A program made the translations under genes and the position numbers. DNA of 64,000 bases from Craurococcus roseus (GTDB lineage Bacteria; Pseudomonadota; Alphaproteobacteria; Acetobacterales; Acetobacteraceae). The notes under the pieces are model-generated. The model did not search any database, had not been told where the DNA came from, and worked only from the letters and a program-made list of their open reading frames with translations. Below, piece after piece: positions 9,077-18,384 of this stretch (within the stretch, counting starts at the first letter, position 1; every line of letters begins with the position of its first letter). The DNA lies in NCBI RefSeq assembly GCF_039523795.1, contig NZ_BAAAFZ010000011.1, positions 62,001-126,000 on the forward strand, written 5' to 3'.

Positions 9077-9641
9077 CCACCTGCTCCACGGCCACCACCT
9101 CCGGCACGTAGTGGCGCAGCATGTTCTCGACGCCGTGCTTCAGCGTGGCGCGGGAAGAGGGGCAGCCCGAGCACGCGCCCTGGAGGTGCAGCCGCACCAC
9201 GCCGTCGCGGAAGCCGCGGAACACGATGTCGCCGCCGTCGCCGGCCACCGCCGGGCGGACGCGCGTGTCGAGCAGATCCTTGATCTGGTCCACGATCTCG
9301 GCGTCGGCCGGGTCGAAGTCGTCCTCGCCGCCTTCGTCGCCGCTAGCGTCTCCGCCCTCCAGCACGGGCAGCCCGGACATGAAGTGGTCCATGACGGCGC
9401 CCAGCACCTGCGGCCGCAGGCTCGACCAATCGGCGTCGCCGCCCTGGGTGACGGTGACGAAGTCGGAGCCCAGGAACACCCGGGCCACGCCGGGCAGGGC
9501 GAAGATGCGCGACGCGAGCGGGCTGCGCGCCGCGGCCTCGGGGCTGGCGAAGTCGGCGGTGCCGCTCGCGCCCATGACGTCCCGCCCGGGGATGAACTTC
9601 AGGGTGGCCGGGTTGGGCGTGGATTCGGTTTCGATGAACAT
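9069..9641 (-). CDS. nfuA: NfuA-type iron-sulfur scaffold/carrier
   Basis: A 190-residue protein with the two-domain Nfu layout of alphaproteobacteria and mitochondria. The N-terminal Nfu domain begins [18 protein letters not shown] and includes the [11 protein letters not shown] strand; an acidic linker ([11 protein letters not shown]) follows; the C-terminal NifU-like domain has [13 protein letters not shown] and the cluster-binding CSGCPSS (CxxC). Nfu proteins carry 4Fe-4S clusters to apo-enzymes such as aconitase or lipoyl synthase. The downstream gene overlaps it. Confidence is high because every diagnostic motif is present at normal spacing. Confidence 0.95.
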   Translation of the reverse strand: MFIETESTPNPATLKFIPGRDVMGASGTADFASPEAAARSPLASRIFALPGVARVFLGSDFVTVTQGGDADWSSLRPQVLGAVMDHFMSGLPVLEGGDASGDEGGEDDFDPADAEIVDQIKDLLDTRVRPAVAGDGGDIVFRGFRDGVVRLHLQGACSGCPSSRATLKHGVENMLRHYVPEVVAVEQVDA

Positions 9642-9713
9642 GGCGTCGGTCCCGAAAAACTTTCAGGACCCATGTGGTCCGCTTTGGAGCGCGGCGCAAC
9701 CGTGGCGGCCGGT

Positions 9714-10226
9714 TCAGGTCACCCGTTCCAGGGCGTCGTCGTCCATGGTGCCGGGCACGATGGTCATGGGCACCGTGACCTTGCTGGCGTAGCGGCTGGT
9801 GAGCGCCGTTATCAGCGGCCCCGGGCCGCCCGTGGCGGCGGACGCGGCCAGGATCAGGATCGAGATGCGCGGGTCCTCGGCGATCAGCGCCAGCAACTCG
9901 TCACGCGGGTCGCCCTCGCGGATCAGCAGGATCGGCAGGCCGCCCGTCATCTCGTTCACCTGGGCGGCGAGGCCGGAAAGCAGCCGTTCCGCTTCTTCCC
10001 GGCCCTCCTCCTGCATCAGCGCGCCGACGCCCGCCCACTCGGTCTGGTCGGCCGGCTCGATCACCCGCAGCAGGGCGACCCGGCCGCCGCTCTTCCGGGC
10101 GCGCAAGCAGGCGTACTTGAGGGCCACCGCGCGCTCCGGGCTGTCGTCCACCACCACCAGGAAGACGCGGTCGCGGACGGCCGAGGCGGCCGCCTTCTCG
10201 GTCGTCCCCGTATCGCTCGGCATCAT
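9714..10226 (-). CDS. Universal stress protein (UspA family)
   Basis: From ATG 10226 the product has 170 residues: RVFLVVVDDSPERAVALKYA (first strand with the Asp that contacts nucleotide), LLRVIEPADQ, a helical stretch, then LIREGDPRDELLALI and SILILAASAATGGPGPLI with a C-terminal VTVPMTIVPG strand. This is the single-domain Usp fold; the G-2x-G-9x-G(S/T) ATP loop is only partly kept (ASAATGGPGP). The start ATG overlaps the TGA of the preceding gene as ATGA, with GGAGGGG upstream. It is the third gene of a tauE - TIGR02186 - usp operon, an arrangement found widely in alphaproteobacteria. Function is likely stress signalling or nucleotide binding. Confidence 0.85.
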   Translation of the reverse strand: MMPSDTGTTEKAAASAVRDRVFLVVVDDSPERAVALKYACLRARKSGGRVALLRVIEPADQTEWAGVGALMQEEGREEAERLLSGLAAQVNEMTGGLPILLIREGDPRDELLALIAEDPRISILILAASAATGGPGPLITALTSRYASKVTVPMTIVPGTMDDDALERVT

Positions 10227-10978
10227 CCCCTCCGGAACAGGACGCTGCCGAACCAGCCCGCGAAGGCCGCCAGCAGCACGCACACCACACCGTAAACCAG
10301 CGGCTGGGCCTGCGCGACGGTGGCGATGCGGTCGGCGACGCCCACCCGGTCCACGCGGAACTCCAGCTCCTGGCGCGCATGGATGCGGCGCGAGCGGACG
10401 AGCAGCACCTCCACCTTGTAATCGCCCGTGGGCACCGTGGCCGGCAGCGGAACCCGCACGTGGAACAATCGGTTGGCGCCGATCTCCACCGTGGCGGCGT
10501 CCTCCAGCCAAAGGCCGGACTCCTTCTCCAAGGCGAGCAGCGCGGCGCGGAAGTTGGGGCTGCGCGCGCCGGTGCTGCTCAGCGGCAGCGCGTCCAGGCC
10601 GAGGCCGTTGTTCTGCCGTTCCTGCTCGGGCAGGATCTGCCAAGCGGGGCGGGTGCCGGCGATGGCGTAGAAGCCCGGCACGCCCGAGAACCGCGCGGAG
10701 GGGCCGTTCACCCAGAGCACGCCGAGCACCCGGACCTTCCGCCGCACCACCACCGGCCGGGTGGGGCCGCGCACCACCACCAGTATCTCGTCGCCGCCCG
10801 GTCCGATCGCCGCTTCGGTGGCGCCGAACACCAGCAGGTCGGCGCCGGTGAACCCGGTGCTGACCTCGATCTCGCGGTCCGACAGGTCGGCCACCAGGGG
10901 CGCTTCCTGCGCCGCCGCCCCGCCGGCAACGACCGGCGAACCCAACAGCGTGAGGAGCAGGACGAGCAGCTTGGTCAA
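10223..10978 (-). CDS. TIGR02186 family membrane-anchored protein, TauE partner
   Basis: An approximately 251-residue protein with a signal peptide (LVLLLTLLGSPVVAGGAAA), a long periplasmic beta-rich part (VSTGFTGADLLVFGA, VVVRGPTRPVVVRRKVRVLG, LWVNGPSARFSGVPGFYAI), and one C-terminal membrane segment (PLVYGVVCVLLAAFAGWFGSV). This matches the conserved TIGR02186 family, almost always next to a TauE/SafE exporter, biochemical role unknown. The best start is TTG 10978, whose second and third bases begin the TGA of tauE (TTGA overlap); no ATG or GTG lies near the signal peptide. The stop overlaps the usp start. It probably forms a complex with the TauE protein. Confidence 0.78.
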   Translation of the reverse strand: MTKLLVLLLTLLGSPVVAGGAAAQEAPLVADLSDREIEVSTGFTGADLLVFGATEAAIGPGGDEILVVVRGPTRPVVVRRKVRVLGVLWVNGPSARFSGVPGFYAIAGTRPAWQILPEQERQNNGLGLDALPLSSTGARSPNFRAALLALEKESGLWLEDAATVEIGANRLFHVRVPLPATVPTGDYKVEVLLVRSRRIHARQELEFRVDRVGVADRIATVAQAQPLVYGVVCVLLAAFAGWFGSVLFRRG

Positions 10979-11883
10979 AGCGCCGGGCCTAGGCTGAACA
11001 GGTTGCCCGGCGGCCGCACCAAGCCCCACAGCAGGCTCGCCGCCACGCCTAGCACCATCAAGCCGAGCAGCGCGCGCGTCTCCTCGCCGCGCAGCCGCGT
11101 GCCCATCGCGGCGCCGAACTGCGCGCCCGCCACGCCGCCGCCCAGCAGCAGCATGGTCAGCAGCAGGTCCACGCTGCCGACCTGCAAGGCTTGCAGCAGG
11201 GTCACGTTGGCGGCGACGAACACCACCTGGAACAGCGACGTGCCGATCACCACCGCGGTCGGCATGCCGATCAGGTAGATCATGGCCGGCACCAGCATGA
11301 AACCGCCGCCCACCCCCATCACCGCCGAGAGCACGCCGATGCCGAAGCCCACCAACGCCGGCGGGATCACGGAGATGTAGAGGCGCGACTTGCGGAAGCG
11401 GGCCTTCAGCGGCAGCCCGTGCATCCAGTAGTGCGCGTGCAGGCGGCGGCGCACCGCGCGGCGGCGGCGCATGATGGCGCGGGCCGATTCCATAACCATC
11501 AGCACGCCCACCGTGCCCAGCACCACCACGTAGAACAGCGAAACCGCCGTATCCACCTGGCCGATCCGGCGCAGCAGCGCGAAGAGCTGCACCCCGGCGA
11601 AGGAGCCGAGCAGCCCGCCGGCGAGGAGCACCCCGCCCATCTTCGCGTCCACGTTGCCGCGCCGCCACTGCGCGATGAGCCCCGACACGCTGGCGCCCAG
11701 CGTCTGGTTGGCGCCGGACGCGACGGCCACGGCCGACGGGATGCCGATGAGGATCAGCAGCGGCGTCAGCAGGAAGCCCCCGCCCACCCCGAACAGGCCC
11801 GAAAGCCAACCCACGCCGAAGCCGATGCCGACCAACAGGAAGGCATCGGCCGACATTTCGGCGATGGGCAGGTAGACCTGCAT
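10975..11883 (-). CDS. TauE/SafE family sulfite or organosulfur exporter
   Basis: A polytopic inner-membrane protein of 302 residues with the duplicated TauE/SafE signature: GFGVGWLSGLFGVGGGFLLTPLL in the first half and GIGVLSAVMGVGGGFMLVPAM in the second. About eight membrane helices are visible, with a basic cytoplasmic loop (RAIMRRRRAVRRRLHAHYW) between the halves. ATG 11883 starts with MQVYLPIAEMSAD, as in relatives; an upstream TTG (11910) is less likely. The family exports sulfite, sulfoacetate or similar anions. It leads an operon with the TIGR02186 protein and a universal stress protein and is divergent from the next gene. Confidence 0.87.
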   Translation of the reverse strand: MQVYLPIAEMSADAFLLVGIGFGVGWLSGLFGVGGGFLLTPLLILIGIPSAVAVASGANQTLGASVSGLIAQWRRGNVDAKMGGVLLAGGLLGSFAGVQLFALLRRIGQVDTAVSLFYVVVLGTVGVLMVMESARAIMRRRRAVRRRLHAHYWMHGLPLKARFRKSRLYISVIPPALVGFGIGVLSAVMGVGGGFMLVPAMIYLIGMPTAVVIGTSLFQVVFVAANVTLLQALQVGSVDLLLTMLLLGGGVAGAQFGAAMGTRLRGEETRALLGLMVLGVAASLLWGLVRPPGNLFSLGPAL

Positions 11884-12087
11884 CGCGGGTTCCGGAGCGG
11901 GTGCGGACAAGGACGGCGGCGCGCGACCGCGCCCGGCCCCGCGAAACGACGCGCGGCGCAGGTACGAACCCGGCGTGGCGGAATGATGGCCGAAACCGCA
12001 CGCTCCCGGCCCGGCGCGCGAATTGGTTGAACCGTTGCACTGCCAACGCGTTCGGGGAGCACGAGCGCAACTCCGAAAGGGATTTCT

Positions 12088-13017
12088 ATGCAGCGTACGG
12101 TATCAACGGCCGACACCATGGCGGGAACAACGGCGGCCTACGGCGCGCCCGAGGGGGCGCCCGCATTGCCGCCCCGCATTTCCTGGGGCGCGGTGATCGC
12201 CGGCGCGGTCGTGGCGGTGATCGTCGGCCTCATGCTGAACGTGCTCGGCGTCGCGGTCGGCGCCAGCGCGGTGGACGCCACCAGCGGCGACACGCCGTCC
12301 GGCAGCACCTTCGGCATCGTCAGCGGCATTTGGCTGCTGGTGGCAAACCTGATCGGCCTCGCGGTCGGCGGCTACGTCGCGGCCCGCTTCTCCGGCACCG
12401 CCGACGACACGGACGGCATCCTGCACGGCCTCTCGGTTTGGGGCATCGGCTACCTGATCTCGGCCGTGCTGCTCGGCAACATCATCGCCGGCACCGCCAG
12501 CACGGCCTACCAGGGCGCTTCTTCCATCCTGGGCGGCGTCGCGTCCGGCGCGGGCCAAGCGGCCTCCGCGGCGGCCGGCCCCGCGCAGCAGGCGGTGCAG
12601 GGGATCAACCCGCAGGCGCTCATCGAGCGGGCGCGGACGGCCCTCCAGACGGGCGGCGACCCGGCCCGCATGACCAGCGAGCAGCGCAACGCGGAGATCG
12701 GCACCCTGGTGACCCGCCGCTTGACGGAGGGCAACCTGCCCCAGCAGGACCGGGAGCGGCTGAACCAACTGGTCGCGGCCGAGTACAACATCTCGCCCGA
12801 CGAGGCCCAGCGGCGCGTCGCGCAGGTCGAGCAGCAGGCCGTCAACACCGCCCAGGAAGCGGAGCGGCGCGCCCGCGAAGCGGCCGACGCGGCGGCCACC
12901 GCCAGCGCGACCGCGGCCTACTACGTCTTCGGTGCGATGCTGCTCGGCGCCATCGCGGCGGTGCTCGGCGCCCGCGTCGGCACCCGCAACGTCCACACGG
13001 TCCGGCGCACGGCCTGA
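12088..13017 (+). CDS. Alphaproteobacterial membrane protein (often labelled PhnA-like), function unknown
   Basis: The 309-residue product has a short polar N-terminus, then ISWGAVIAGAVVAVIVGLML (membrane helix), GIVSGIWLLVANLIGLAVGG and GLSVWGIGYLISAVLLGNII, a central hydrophilic Gln/Arg/Glu-rich coiled section (about residues 175-275, with YNISPDEAQRRVAQVEQQ), and a final helix (AAYYVFGAMLLGAIAAVLGA). The pattern is that of a family common in Methylobacterium and Roseomonas relatives and frequently mis-annotated PhnA-like. GAAAGG precedes the ATG. Nothing reveals a reaction; a role in envelope stress or membrane organisation is a guess. It ends just before a strong hairpin shared with the convergent mlaA gene. 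Confidence 0.6.
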   Translation: MQRTVSTADTMAGTTAAYGAPEGAPALPPRISWGAVIAGAVVAVIVGLMLNVLGVAVGASAVDATSGDTPSGSTFGIVSGIWLLVANLIGLAVGGYVAARFSGTADDTDGILHGLSVWGIGYLISAVLLGNIIAGTASTAYQGASSILGGVASGAGQAASAAAGPAQQAVQGINPQALIERARTALQTGGDPARMTSEQRNAEIGTLVTRRLTEGNLPQQDRERLNQLVAAEYNISPDEAQRRVAQVEQQAVNTAQEAERRAREAADAAATASATAAYYVFGAMLLGAIAAVLGARVGTRNVHTVRRTA

Positions 13018-13025
13018 CCGCGAAC

Positions 13026-13051
13026 GGAAGGGGGGCTCCGGCCCCCCTTCC
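13026..13051. terminator. GC-rich hairpin between convergent genes
   Basis: A perfect 10-bp stem (13026-13035 GGAAGGGGGG pairing with 13042-13051) closes a six-base loop between two convergent stop codons. There is no T-run, but the stem reads the same on both strands, so it could end or stabilise both transcripts. Confidence 0.6.
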
Positions 13052-13062
13052 CAATTCACCCC

Positions 13063-13836
13063 TCAGCGGCTGCCGGTGCCGTCCGCCGCCCCGGGGTCGT
13101 CCAGCACCTCCGGCGTTTCCGCCGTCGCCAGGCCGAGCTCGGCGTCGCGGTTCTGCCGCCACAGGCTGCGCAGCCGGGCGTAGGGGTCGAGCGAGTTGGT
13201 CCGGATTTCGTCCAGGGCTTCGATGTTGCGCTCCCGCTCGTCCAGCCCGCGCGCCACGAGGCGCCCCGCGTTCGCCCCGAAGGGCAACAGCCAGTTCACC
13301 GGGTTCATGAAGCCGTCGCCGACATCGCCCGCCAGTTCCCGAGGCGTGAACGGGCCGGCGAAGGGCAGCATCAGGTAAGGCCCGTCCGGCAAGCCCCAGG
13401 CGTAAAGCGTCTGCCCGAAATCGATCTCCTGCCGCGGCGGCCCCCCGACGGGTTCCAAGTCGAAAAGGCCGCCGAGCCCCAAGGTGGAGTTCACCGCGAA
13501 GCGCATGACGGAAGTGCCGGCCGCCACCGGCCGGCCTTGCAGCAGCGCGTTGGCGGCGACCCTCGGCTCGTTCAGGTTGTCCAGCGCGTTCCGCACCCGC
13601 CTGCGGGCCCAAGGCCCGACCGCCCGGCGGTAGAACTCCGCGGCCGGGCGGTAGAGCGCGTCGTCCACCTTGAAGTTGAAGCCCAGGATTCGGCGGTTCG
13701 TCGCTTCGAACGGATCGCCTGGCGCGGTGGGTGCCTGGGCGCCAGCTGGCGCGCCGTTCGGCCGGGCGGCACAGGCGGACAGCCCCGCCGCGGCGGAGAG
13801 GGCGAGCACGAGCGACAAGGCGACGGGACGGGGCAT
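13063..13836 (-). CDS. mlaA: MlaA (VacJ) family outer-membrane lipoprotein
   Basis: A 257-residue lipoprotein: signal sequence with lipobox GLSAC, then the MlaA domain with DPFEATNRRILGFNFKVDDAL, NALDNLNEPRVAANALLQG, RFAVNSTLGLGGLFD and LPFAGPFTPRELAGD. MlaA sits in the outer membrane with a porin and extracts mislocalised phospholipids, passing them to the MlaC/MlaFEDB system to keep lipid asymmetry. No other mla genes are in the window, which is usual for mlaA in many proteobacteria where it is unlinked. The C-terminal ~25 residues are low-complexity. Length and motif order are normal. Confidence 0.93.
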   Translation of the reverse strand: MPRPVALSLVLALSAAAGLSACAARPNGAPAGAQAPTAPGDPFEATNRRILGFNFKVDDALYRPAAEFYRRAVGPWARRRVRNALDNLNEPRVAANALLQGRPVAAGTSVMRFAVNSTLGLGGLFDLEPVGGPPRQEIDFGQTLYAWGLPDGPYLMLPFAGPFTPRELAGDVGDGFMNPVNWLLPFGANAGRLVARGLDERERNIEALDEIRTNSLDPYARLRSLWRQNRDAELGLATAETPEVLDDPGAADGTGSR

Positions 13837-13984
13837 GGAGCGGGGGCGGCCATAAGGGGAGCCGCACGTCTAGCGCGCCGCTCGCCGCGCCGGCAGTGCC
13901 CCGGCGGCGTCACGGGCGACACGATCAAGGCTCCGGGTCCGGTCGCGGCGCCGCTCCGCGCCGCGTCCCCCGCCGCCCAGGCCG

Positions 13985-15202
13985 TTACCTCGCGCTGACG
14001 AAGTGCGCCTCGGCCCCGGGCACCGCGCCGACCGCTTGGTTGACACGGGAGCGCGCGCGCCCCGCGTTCACCTCCGCCTGCGCCTGCCCGCCCGCCGCCT
14101 CCACCTGGAGTTGCCGGATGCGGAAGAGGTCAAACAGCCCGGTCTCGCCCGCGTTGAAGGCGCGCCGCGCGAGGTCGAGTTGCTGGTTCGCCACGGCCAA
14201 GCGCCGGCGGGCGATTCGCGCCGCCTCCTCCGCCGCGCGCAGCGCCACCCGTGACGCTTCTATCTCGGCGTTGAGGAGCCGCAACCGGAGCGCCCGTTCG
14301 GCGACGGCGCGCGTCAGGTCCGCTTGCGCGGAAGCGGCGCGCGGGATGTTGCGCGCGTTGCTCGCCAGCGGCACGCGGACGCGGACGCCGAGGCTCGCCC
14401 CCAGATCGTTCACGCGCCCCGCGTCGTTGCGGCCGAACACGCCCACTTCAGGGTTGTCGCGCGGCGTCGCGGCCACCAGCCGCACCTGCGCTTCCGCCGC
14501 CGCGACGCCCGCGTTGGCGGCGAGCAGCGCCGGATGCACGCGCGGGGGAACGACGATGACGGCTTCCGCCGGCAGGTCCGGCTCGGCGCCGCCGGTGAGC
14601 ACGCGGTAGACCGCGCGGGCGGCGATGAGCGCCGCTTCCGCCTGCGCGAGCCCCAACTCCGCCCCGAGCGTCTCGTTCTGCACCAGCAGCGAGTCGGTGA
14701 ATGGGATGTCGCCTAGGTCGACGCGGCGCTGCACGTCGCGGGCGATGTCGCGCGAGGTGGCGAGCCGGTCCCGCGCGACCCGCAGGTCCCGGCCCGCGGA
14801 CGCCGCGTTCCACAACGCTTCGCGCAGCAGGCCCGCGACCTCCAGCCGCCTGAGCAGCAGCCGGGCCTCGAACTCCTCCACCCCGGCCCTGACCGTGTCG
14901 CCGAGGGCCGCGCGCTGCCCCGGCAACCACACGGGCGCCGCGACGTCGAGGTTCGCCTCGTTGGCTTCGCCCGGCCCGGCGCGCAGGTTGCTGCGCCAGT
15001 CGCCGCCCACGGAGGGCGAACCCGGGATCGCCGACCGGACGAGGGCGCGCTGCGCCGCCACGGCGTCGCGCTGCGCCGCCAAGGTGCGGAACGCGGCGTC
15101 GATCGCCAGCGCTTGCTCCAGGTGGTTCGCAAGGGATGCGCGTTGCTGCGCTGCCGCCGGCAGGGGCGCCAGCAGCAGCGCCAGCAGCAAGAAACGTTTC
15201 AT
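13985..15202 (-). CDS. TolC/CzcC-type outer-membrane efflux protein
   Basis: A 405-residue protein with a signal peptide (FLLLALLLAPLPAAAQQ) and two TolC-like repeats rich in long amphipathic helices: AVAAQRALVRSAIPGSPSVG, LGLAQAEAALIAARAVYRVL and LLNAEIEASRVALRAAEEAARIARR, ending in FNAGETGLFDLFRIRQLQVEA, typical of the second repeat in CzcC proteins. It forms the outer-membrane channel of the RND pump encoded just upstream (40 bases between the genes, same strand), completing an export operon adaptor-pump-channel. It is slightly short for TolC but normal for the CzcC branch. Confidence 0.87.
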   Translation of the reverse strand: MKRFLLLALLLAPLPAAAQQRASLANHLEQALAIDAAFRTLAAQRDAVAAQRALVRSAIPGSPSVGGDWRSNLRAGPGEANEANLDVAAPVWLPGQRAALGDTVRAGVEEFEARLLLRRLEVAGLLREALWNAASAGRDLRVARDRLATSRDIARDVQRRVDLGDIPFTDSLLVQNETLGAELGLAQAEAALIAARAVYRVLTGGAEPDLPAEAVIVVPPRVHPALLAANAGVAAAEAQVRLVAATPRDNPEVGVFGRNDAGRVNDLGASLGVRVRVPLASNARNIPRAASAQADLTRAVAERALRLRLLNAEIEASRVALRAAEEAARIARRRLAVANQQLDLARRAFNAGETGLFDLFRIRQLQVEAAGGQAQAEVNAGRARSRVNQAVGAVPGAEAHFVSAR

Positions 15203-15242
15203 GCCCGCCCGCGCGCCGTCCCCGCGGGATGTCCGGAGGCCG

Positions 15243-18200
15243 TCATTCCGCGGCCACCGGCGCCGGCGCCGCGTGGCGCTCTTTCAAGGCGCGCTTCTCC
15301 GCGCGCGGCACCGCGAAGCGGTCGTAAAGGATGGGCAGCAGCACCAAGGTCAGCGTGGTGGCCGTCACCAAACCGCCGATGACCACGACAGCGAGCGGCC
15401 TCTGGATCTCCGCGCCCGGCCCGGTGGCGAAGAGGAACGGCACCAAGCCGAAAGCGGCGATGGTGGCGGTGAGCACCACCGGCGTCATGCGCCGCTTCGC
15501 GCCCTCCCGCACCGCGTCGTGCAGCGACATGCCCTCCTCGGCCAGCAAGCGGTTGATGTAGGAGATCAGCACGACGCCGTTCAGCACCGCGATGCCGATC
15601 AGCGCGATGAAGCCCACGGAGGCGGGCACGGACAGGAACTCGCCCGAGATGTACAGCGCCACCACGCCGCCGATGGCCGCGAAGGGCACGTTGCAGAACA
15701 CCAGCGCCGCCTGCCTCACTGAGCCGAAGGTGAAATAGAGCAGCATGAAGATCAAGGCGAGCGCGATCGGCACCACGATGGCGAGCCGGGCGGAGGCGCG
15801 CTGCTGGTTCTCGAACTGCCCGCCCCACTCCAGCCGGTAGCCGGGCGGCAGGTTCACGCGCTGCTCGACGGCGGCGCGCGCTTCGTCGACGAAGCCCACC
15901 AGGTCGCGGCCCCGCACGTTCGCCAGAACGGTGGCGTAGCGCTGGGTCTGCTCCCGGATCACCTGGATCGGCCCTTCCTCCTCCTCGATCTTGGCGACTT
16001 GGGACAGCGCCACGGTGCGCCCGCCCGGCAGCGCCAGCACCACGCGCTGCAAGTCGGCCGCGGAGCGGCGCAGGGCGCCTTCGCCGCGCAGCATCAAAGG
16101 TATGCGCCGCTCGCGCTCCAGCACGATGCCGACATCCCGCCCGTCCACCCAGACGCGCAGCGCCTGCTGCACGTCGCGCACGCTGAGGCCGAGGCGGCCG
16201 ACGGCGAAGCGGTCGATCTCCACCTTCAGGTACTTCAAGCCGTCGTTCCGCAGCGCGAACACCTCGCTGGAGCCCGGGATGCCGCGCACCACCTCTTCCA
16301 CCTCTTGCGCGATGCGGTTGAGCTCCGGGAGGCCGAAGCCGAAGACCTTCACCACCACGTCGCCGCGGGCGCCGATGATCATCTCCTGCACGCGCATGTC
16401 GATCGGCTGGTTCACCGCGTAGGAGATGCCGGGGAAGCCGTCCAGCACCTTGCGGACTTCGTCGATGACGAAATTGACGTCCTTGGGCTGGCGCCACTCC
16501 TCGCGCGGCGCGACGGCGAGGAACAGGTCGCTGTCGTTCAGTCCGACGGGGTCGATGCCGAGTTCGTCGGCGCCGGCGCGGCCCATGATGCCGCGCACCT
16601 CCGGCACCTGCTCCATGATGAGCCGCTGTATCACCAGGTCCGTCTCGGCCGCCTCGTCCACGCCGATGGTCGGGTGCTTGCGGATCGTCACGACCGGCGT
16701 CCCCTCGTCCATCACCGGCATGAAGGTGGAGCCGATGCGCGTGTACAGCACGCCGGCCAGCACCAAGCCCGCCACCGCCGCGCCGCCGACCTTGAGCGGG
16801 TTGACCATGGCCCAGGCGAGGAAGGGGTCGTACACGGAATGGAGCTTGCGGACCAGCCAGGGCTCCTTGCCGCCGCCCCCCGCCTTCAGCACCGTCGCCG
16901 CGAGGGCCGGCACCACCGTGATCGACAGCAACAGCGCGATGCAGAGCGCGAAGGCGATGGTCAGCGCCACCGGCGCGAAGAGCCGGCCCTCCAGCCCTTG
17001 CAGCGACAGCAGCGGCAGGAACACCGTGACGATGATGACCACGCCCGAGACGAGCGGCACCGCCACCTCCCGCACCGCCTCCGCGGTCATGCGGAGCCGC
17101 GCCTGGAGGTCCGTGCGGCCGTGCGCGTGCGCGAAGCGGTGCGCCACGTTCTCCACCACCACCACAGCGCAGTCCACCAGCAGGCCGATGGCGATGGCGA
17201 GGCCGCCCAGCGACATGATGTTGGCTGAGAGGCCGTAGAGCCGCATCACGCCGAAGGTGGCCAGCACCGCCAGCGGCAGCGACAGCGACACCACCAGCGC
17301 CGCGCGCAGGTTGCCGAGGAACAGCAGCAGCAGCACCACGACCAGCGCCAGCGCTTCCAGCAGCACCTTCTGGACGGTCCAGACCGCCTTCTCGATCAGG
17401 TCGTTGCGATCATAGAAGATCTCGATCCGCACGCCTTCCGGCAGCGTCTTCTGCACCTCGGCCAAGCGCGCCTTGGCGCCGTCCACCACGGTGCGGGCGT
17501 TGGCGCCGCGCAGGCCCAGCACGATGCCCCAGACCGCCTCGCCCTCGCCGTTGCGGGTGACGACGCCGTTGCGCGCCAGCGCGCCCCAGCGCACGTCGGC
17601 CACGTCGGACACGCGCACCACGCCGGTCGGGTGGGCGGCGACGACGATGGCGCGGATGTCGTCCTGGGTGCGGATGCGCCCCTCGGCGCGCACCAGCAGC
17701 GCCTCCTCGCCGTCGCGCACGCGGCCGGCGCCGTCGTTGCGGTTGTTCTGCGACAGCGCTTCGGCGAGCATCGCCGTGGTGATGCCGCGCGCCGCCATCG
17801 CCGCCGGGTCCGGGGCGACCTCGTAGGTCCGCACGTACCCGCCGAGGTTGTTCACGTCGGCGATCCCGGGCAGGCCGCGCAGGGCCGGGCGGATCACCCA
17901 ATCGAGGATGGTCCGCCGCTGCATGGGCGAAAGGCCGCCGCCCTCGACCGTGAACATCAGCATCTCGCCGAGCGGCGTCACCACCGGCGCCAAGCCGCCG
18001 GAAACGCCGTCCGGCAGCGTGTCGTCCAGGTCGTTCAGCCGTTGGTCCACCTGCGTGCGGGCCCAGTAGATGTCGGTGCCCGGCCCGAACTCGAAGGTCA
18101 TCAAGGTGGTGGCGTAACGGGTGATGGAGCGGATGTTGACCAGGTTCGGGATGCCCCGCATGGCCAGCTCCACCGGGTTCGTCACCTGGGCTTCCAGCTC

Positions 18201-18377
18201 CTCCGGCGGCAGGCCGGGCGCCTGGATGGCGACCAGCACCTGGGTGGGCGAGACGTCCGGGAAGGCGTCGATCGGCAGCTTGCGGTAGGCGTCCACGCCC
18301 CAGACCAGGATGGCCATGGCGAAGAGGAAGGCGAGCAGGCGCTGGCGAAGCGCCAAGTCCACCAAGCGTCCGAGCAT
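15243..18377 (-). CDS. RND efflux pump, heavy-metal (CzcA/CusA) subfamily
   Basis: A full-length 1044-residue RND permease with twelve predicted membrane helices and two periplasmic loops. Markers are the N-terminal RLLAFLFAMAILVWGVDAYRKLPIDAFPDV, typical of heavy-metal efflux (HME) pumps, PGLPPEELEAQVTNPVE, and the helix-4 region AIAIGLLVDCAVVVVENVAH with the proton-relay Asp and Glu. The helix-4 pattern is closer to CusA-like than to the classic CzcA DFG motif, so the metal (Cu/Ag versus Zn/Co/Cd or Ni) cannot be fixed from sequence alone. The start lies seven bases after the adaptor's stop, so the two are co-translated. Confidence 0.9.
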   Translation of the reverse strand: MLGRLVDLALRQRLLAFLFAMAILVWGVDAYRKLPIDAFPDVSPTQVLVAIQAPGLPPEELEAQVTNPVELAMRGIPNLVNIRSITRYATTLMTFEFGPGTDIYWARTQVDQRLNDLDDTLPDGVSGGLAPVVTPLGEMLMFTVEGGGLSPMQRRTILDWVIRPALRGLPGIADVNNLGGYVRTYEVAPDPAAMAARGITTAMLAEALSQNNRNDGAGRVRDGEEALLVRAEGRIRTQDDIRAIVVAAHPTGVVRVSDVADVRWGALARNGVVTRNGEGEAVWGIVLGLRGANARTVVDGAKARLAEVQKTLPEGVRIEIFYDRNDLIEKAVWTVQKVLLEALALVVVLLLLFLGNLRAALVVSLSLPLAVLATFGVMRLYGLSANIMSLGGLAIAIGLLVDCAVVVVENVAHRFAHAHGRTDLQARLRMTAEAVREVAVPLVSGVVIIVTVFLPLLSLQGLEGRLFAPVALTIAFALCIALLLSITVVPALAATVLKAGGGGKEPWLVRKLHSVYDPFLAWAMVNPLKVGGAAVAGLVLAGVLYTRIGSTFMPVMDEGTPVVTIRKHPTIGVDEAAETDLVIQRLIMEQVPEVRGIMGRAGADELGIDPVGLNDSDLFLAVAPREEWRQPKDVNFVIDEVRKVLDGFPGISYAVNQPIDMRVQEMIIGARGDVVVKVFGFGLPELNRIAQEVEEVVRGIPGSSEVFALRNDGLKYLKVEIDRFAVGRLGLSVRDVQQALRVWVDGRDVGIVLERERRIPLMLRGEGALRRSAADLQRVVLALPGGRTVALSQVAKIEEEEGPIQVIREQTQRYATVLANVRGRDLVGFVDEARAAVEQRVNLPPGYRLEWGGQFENQQRASARLAIVVPIALALIFMLLYFTFGSVRQAALVFCNVPFAAIGGVVALYISGEFLSVPASVGFIALIGIAVLNGVVLISYINRLLAEEGMSLHDAVREGAKRRMTPVVLTATIAAFGLVPFLFATGPGAEIQRPLAVVVIGGLVTATTLTLVLLPILYDRFAVPRAEKRALKERHAAPAPVAAE

Positions 18378-18384
18378 GGACCGT

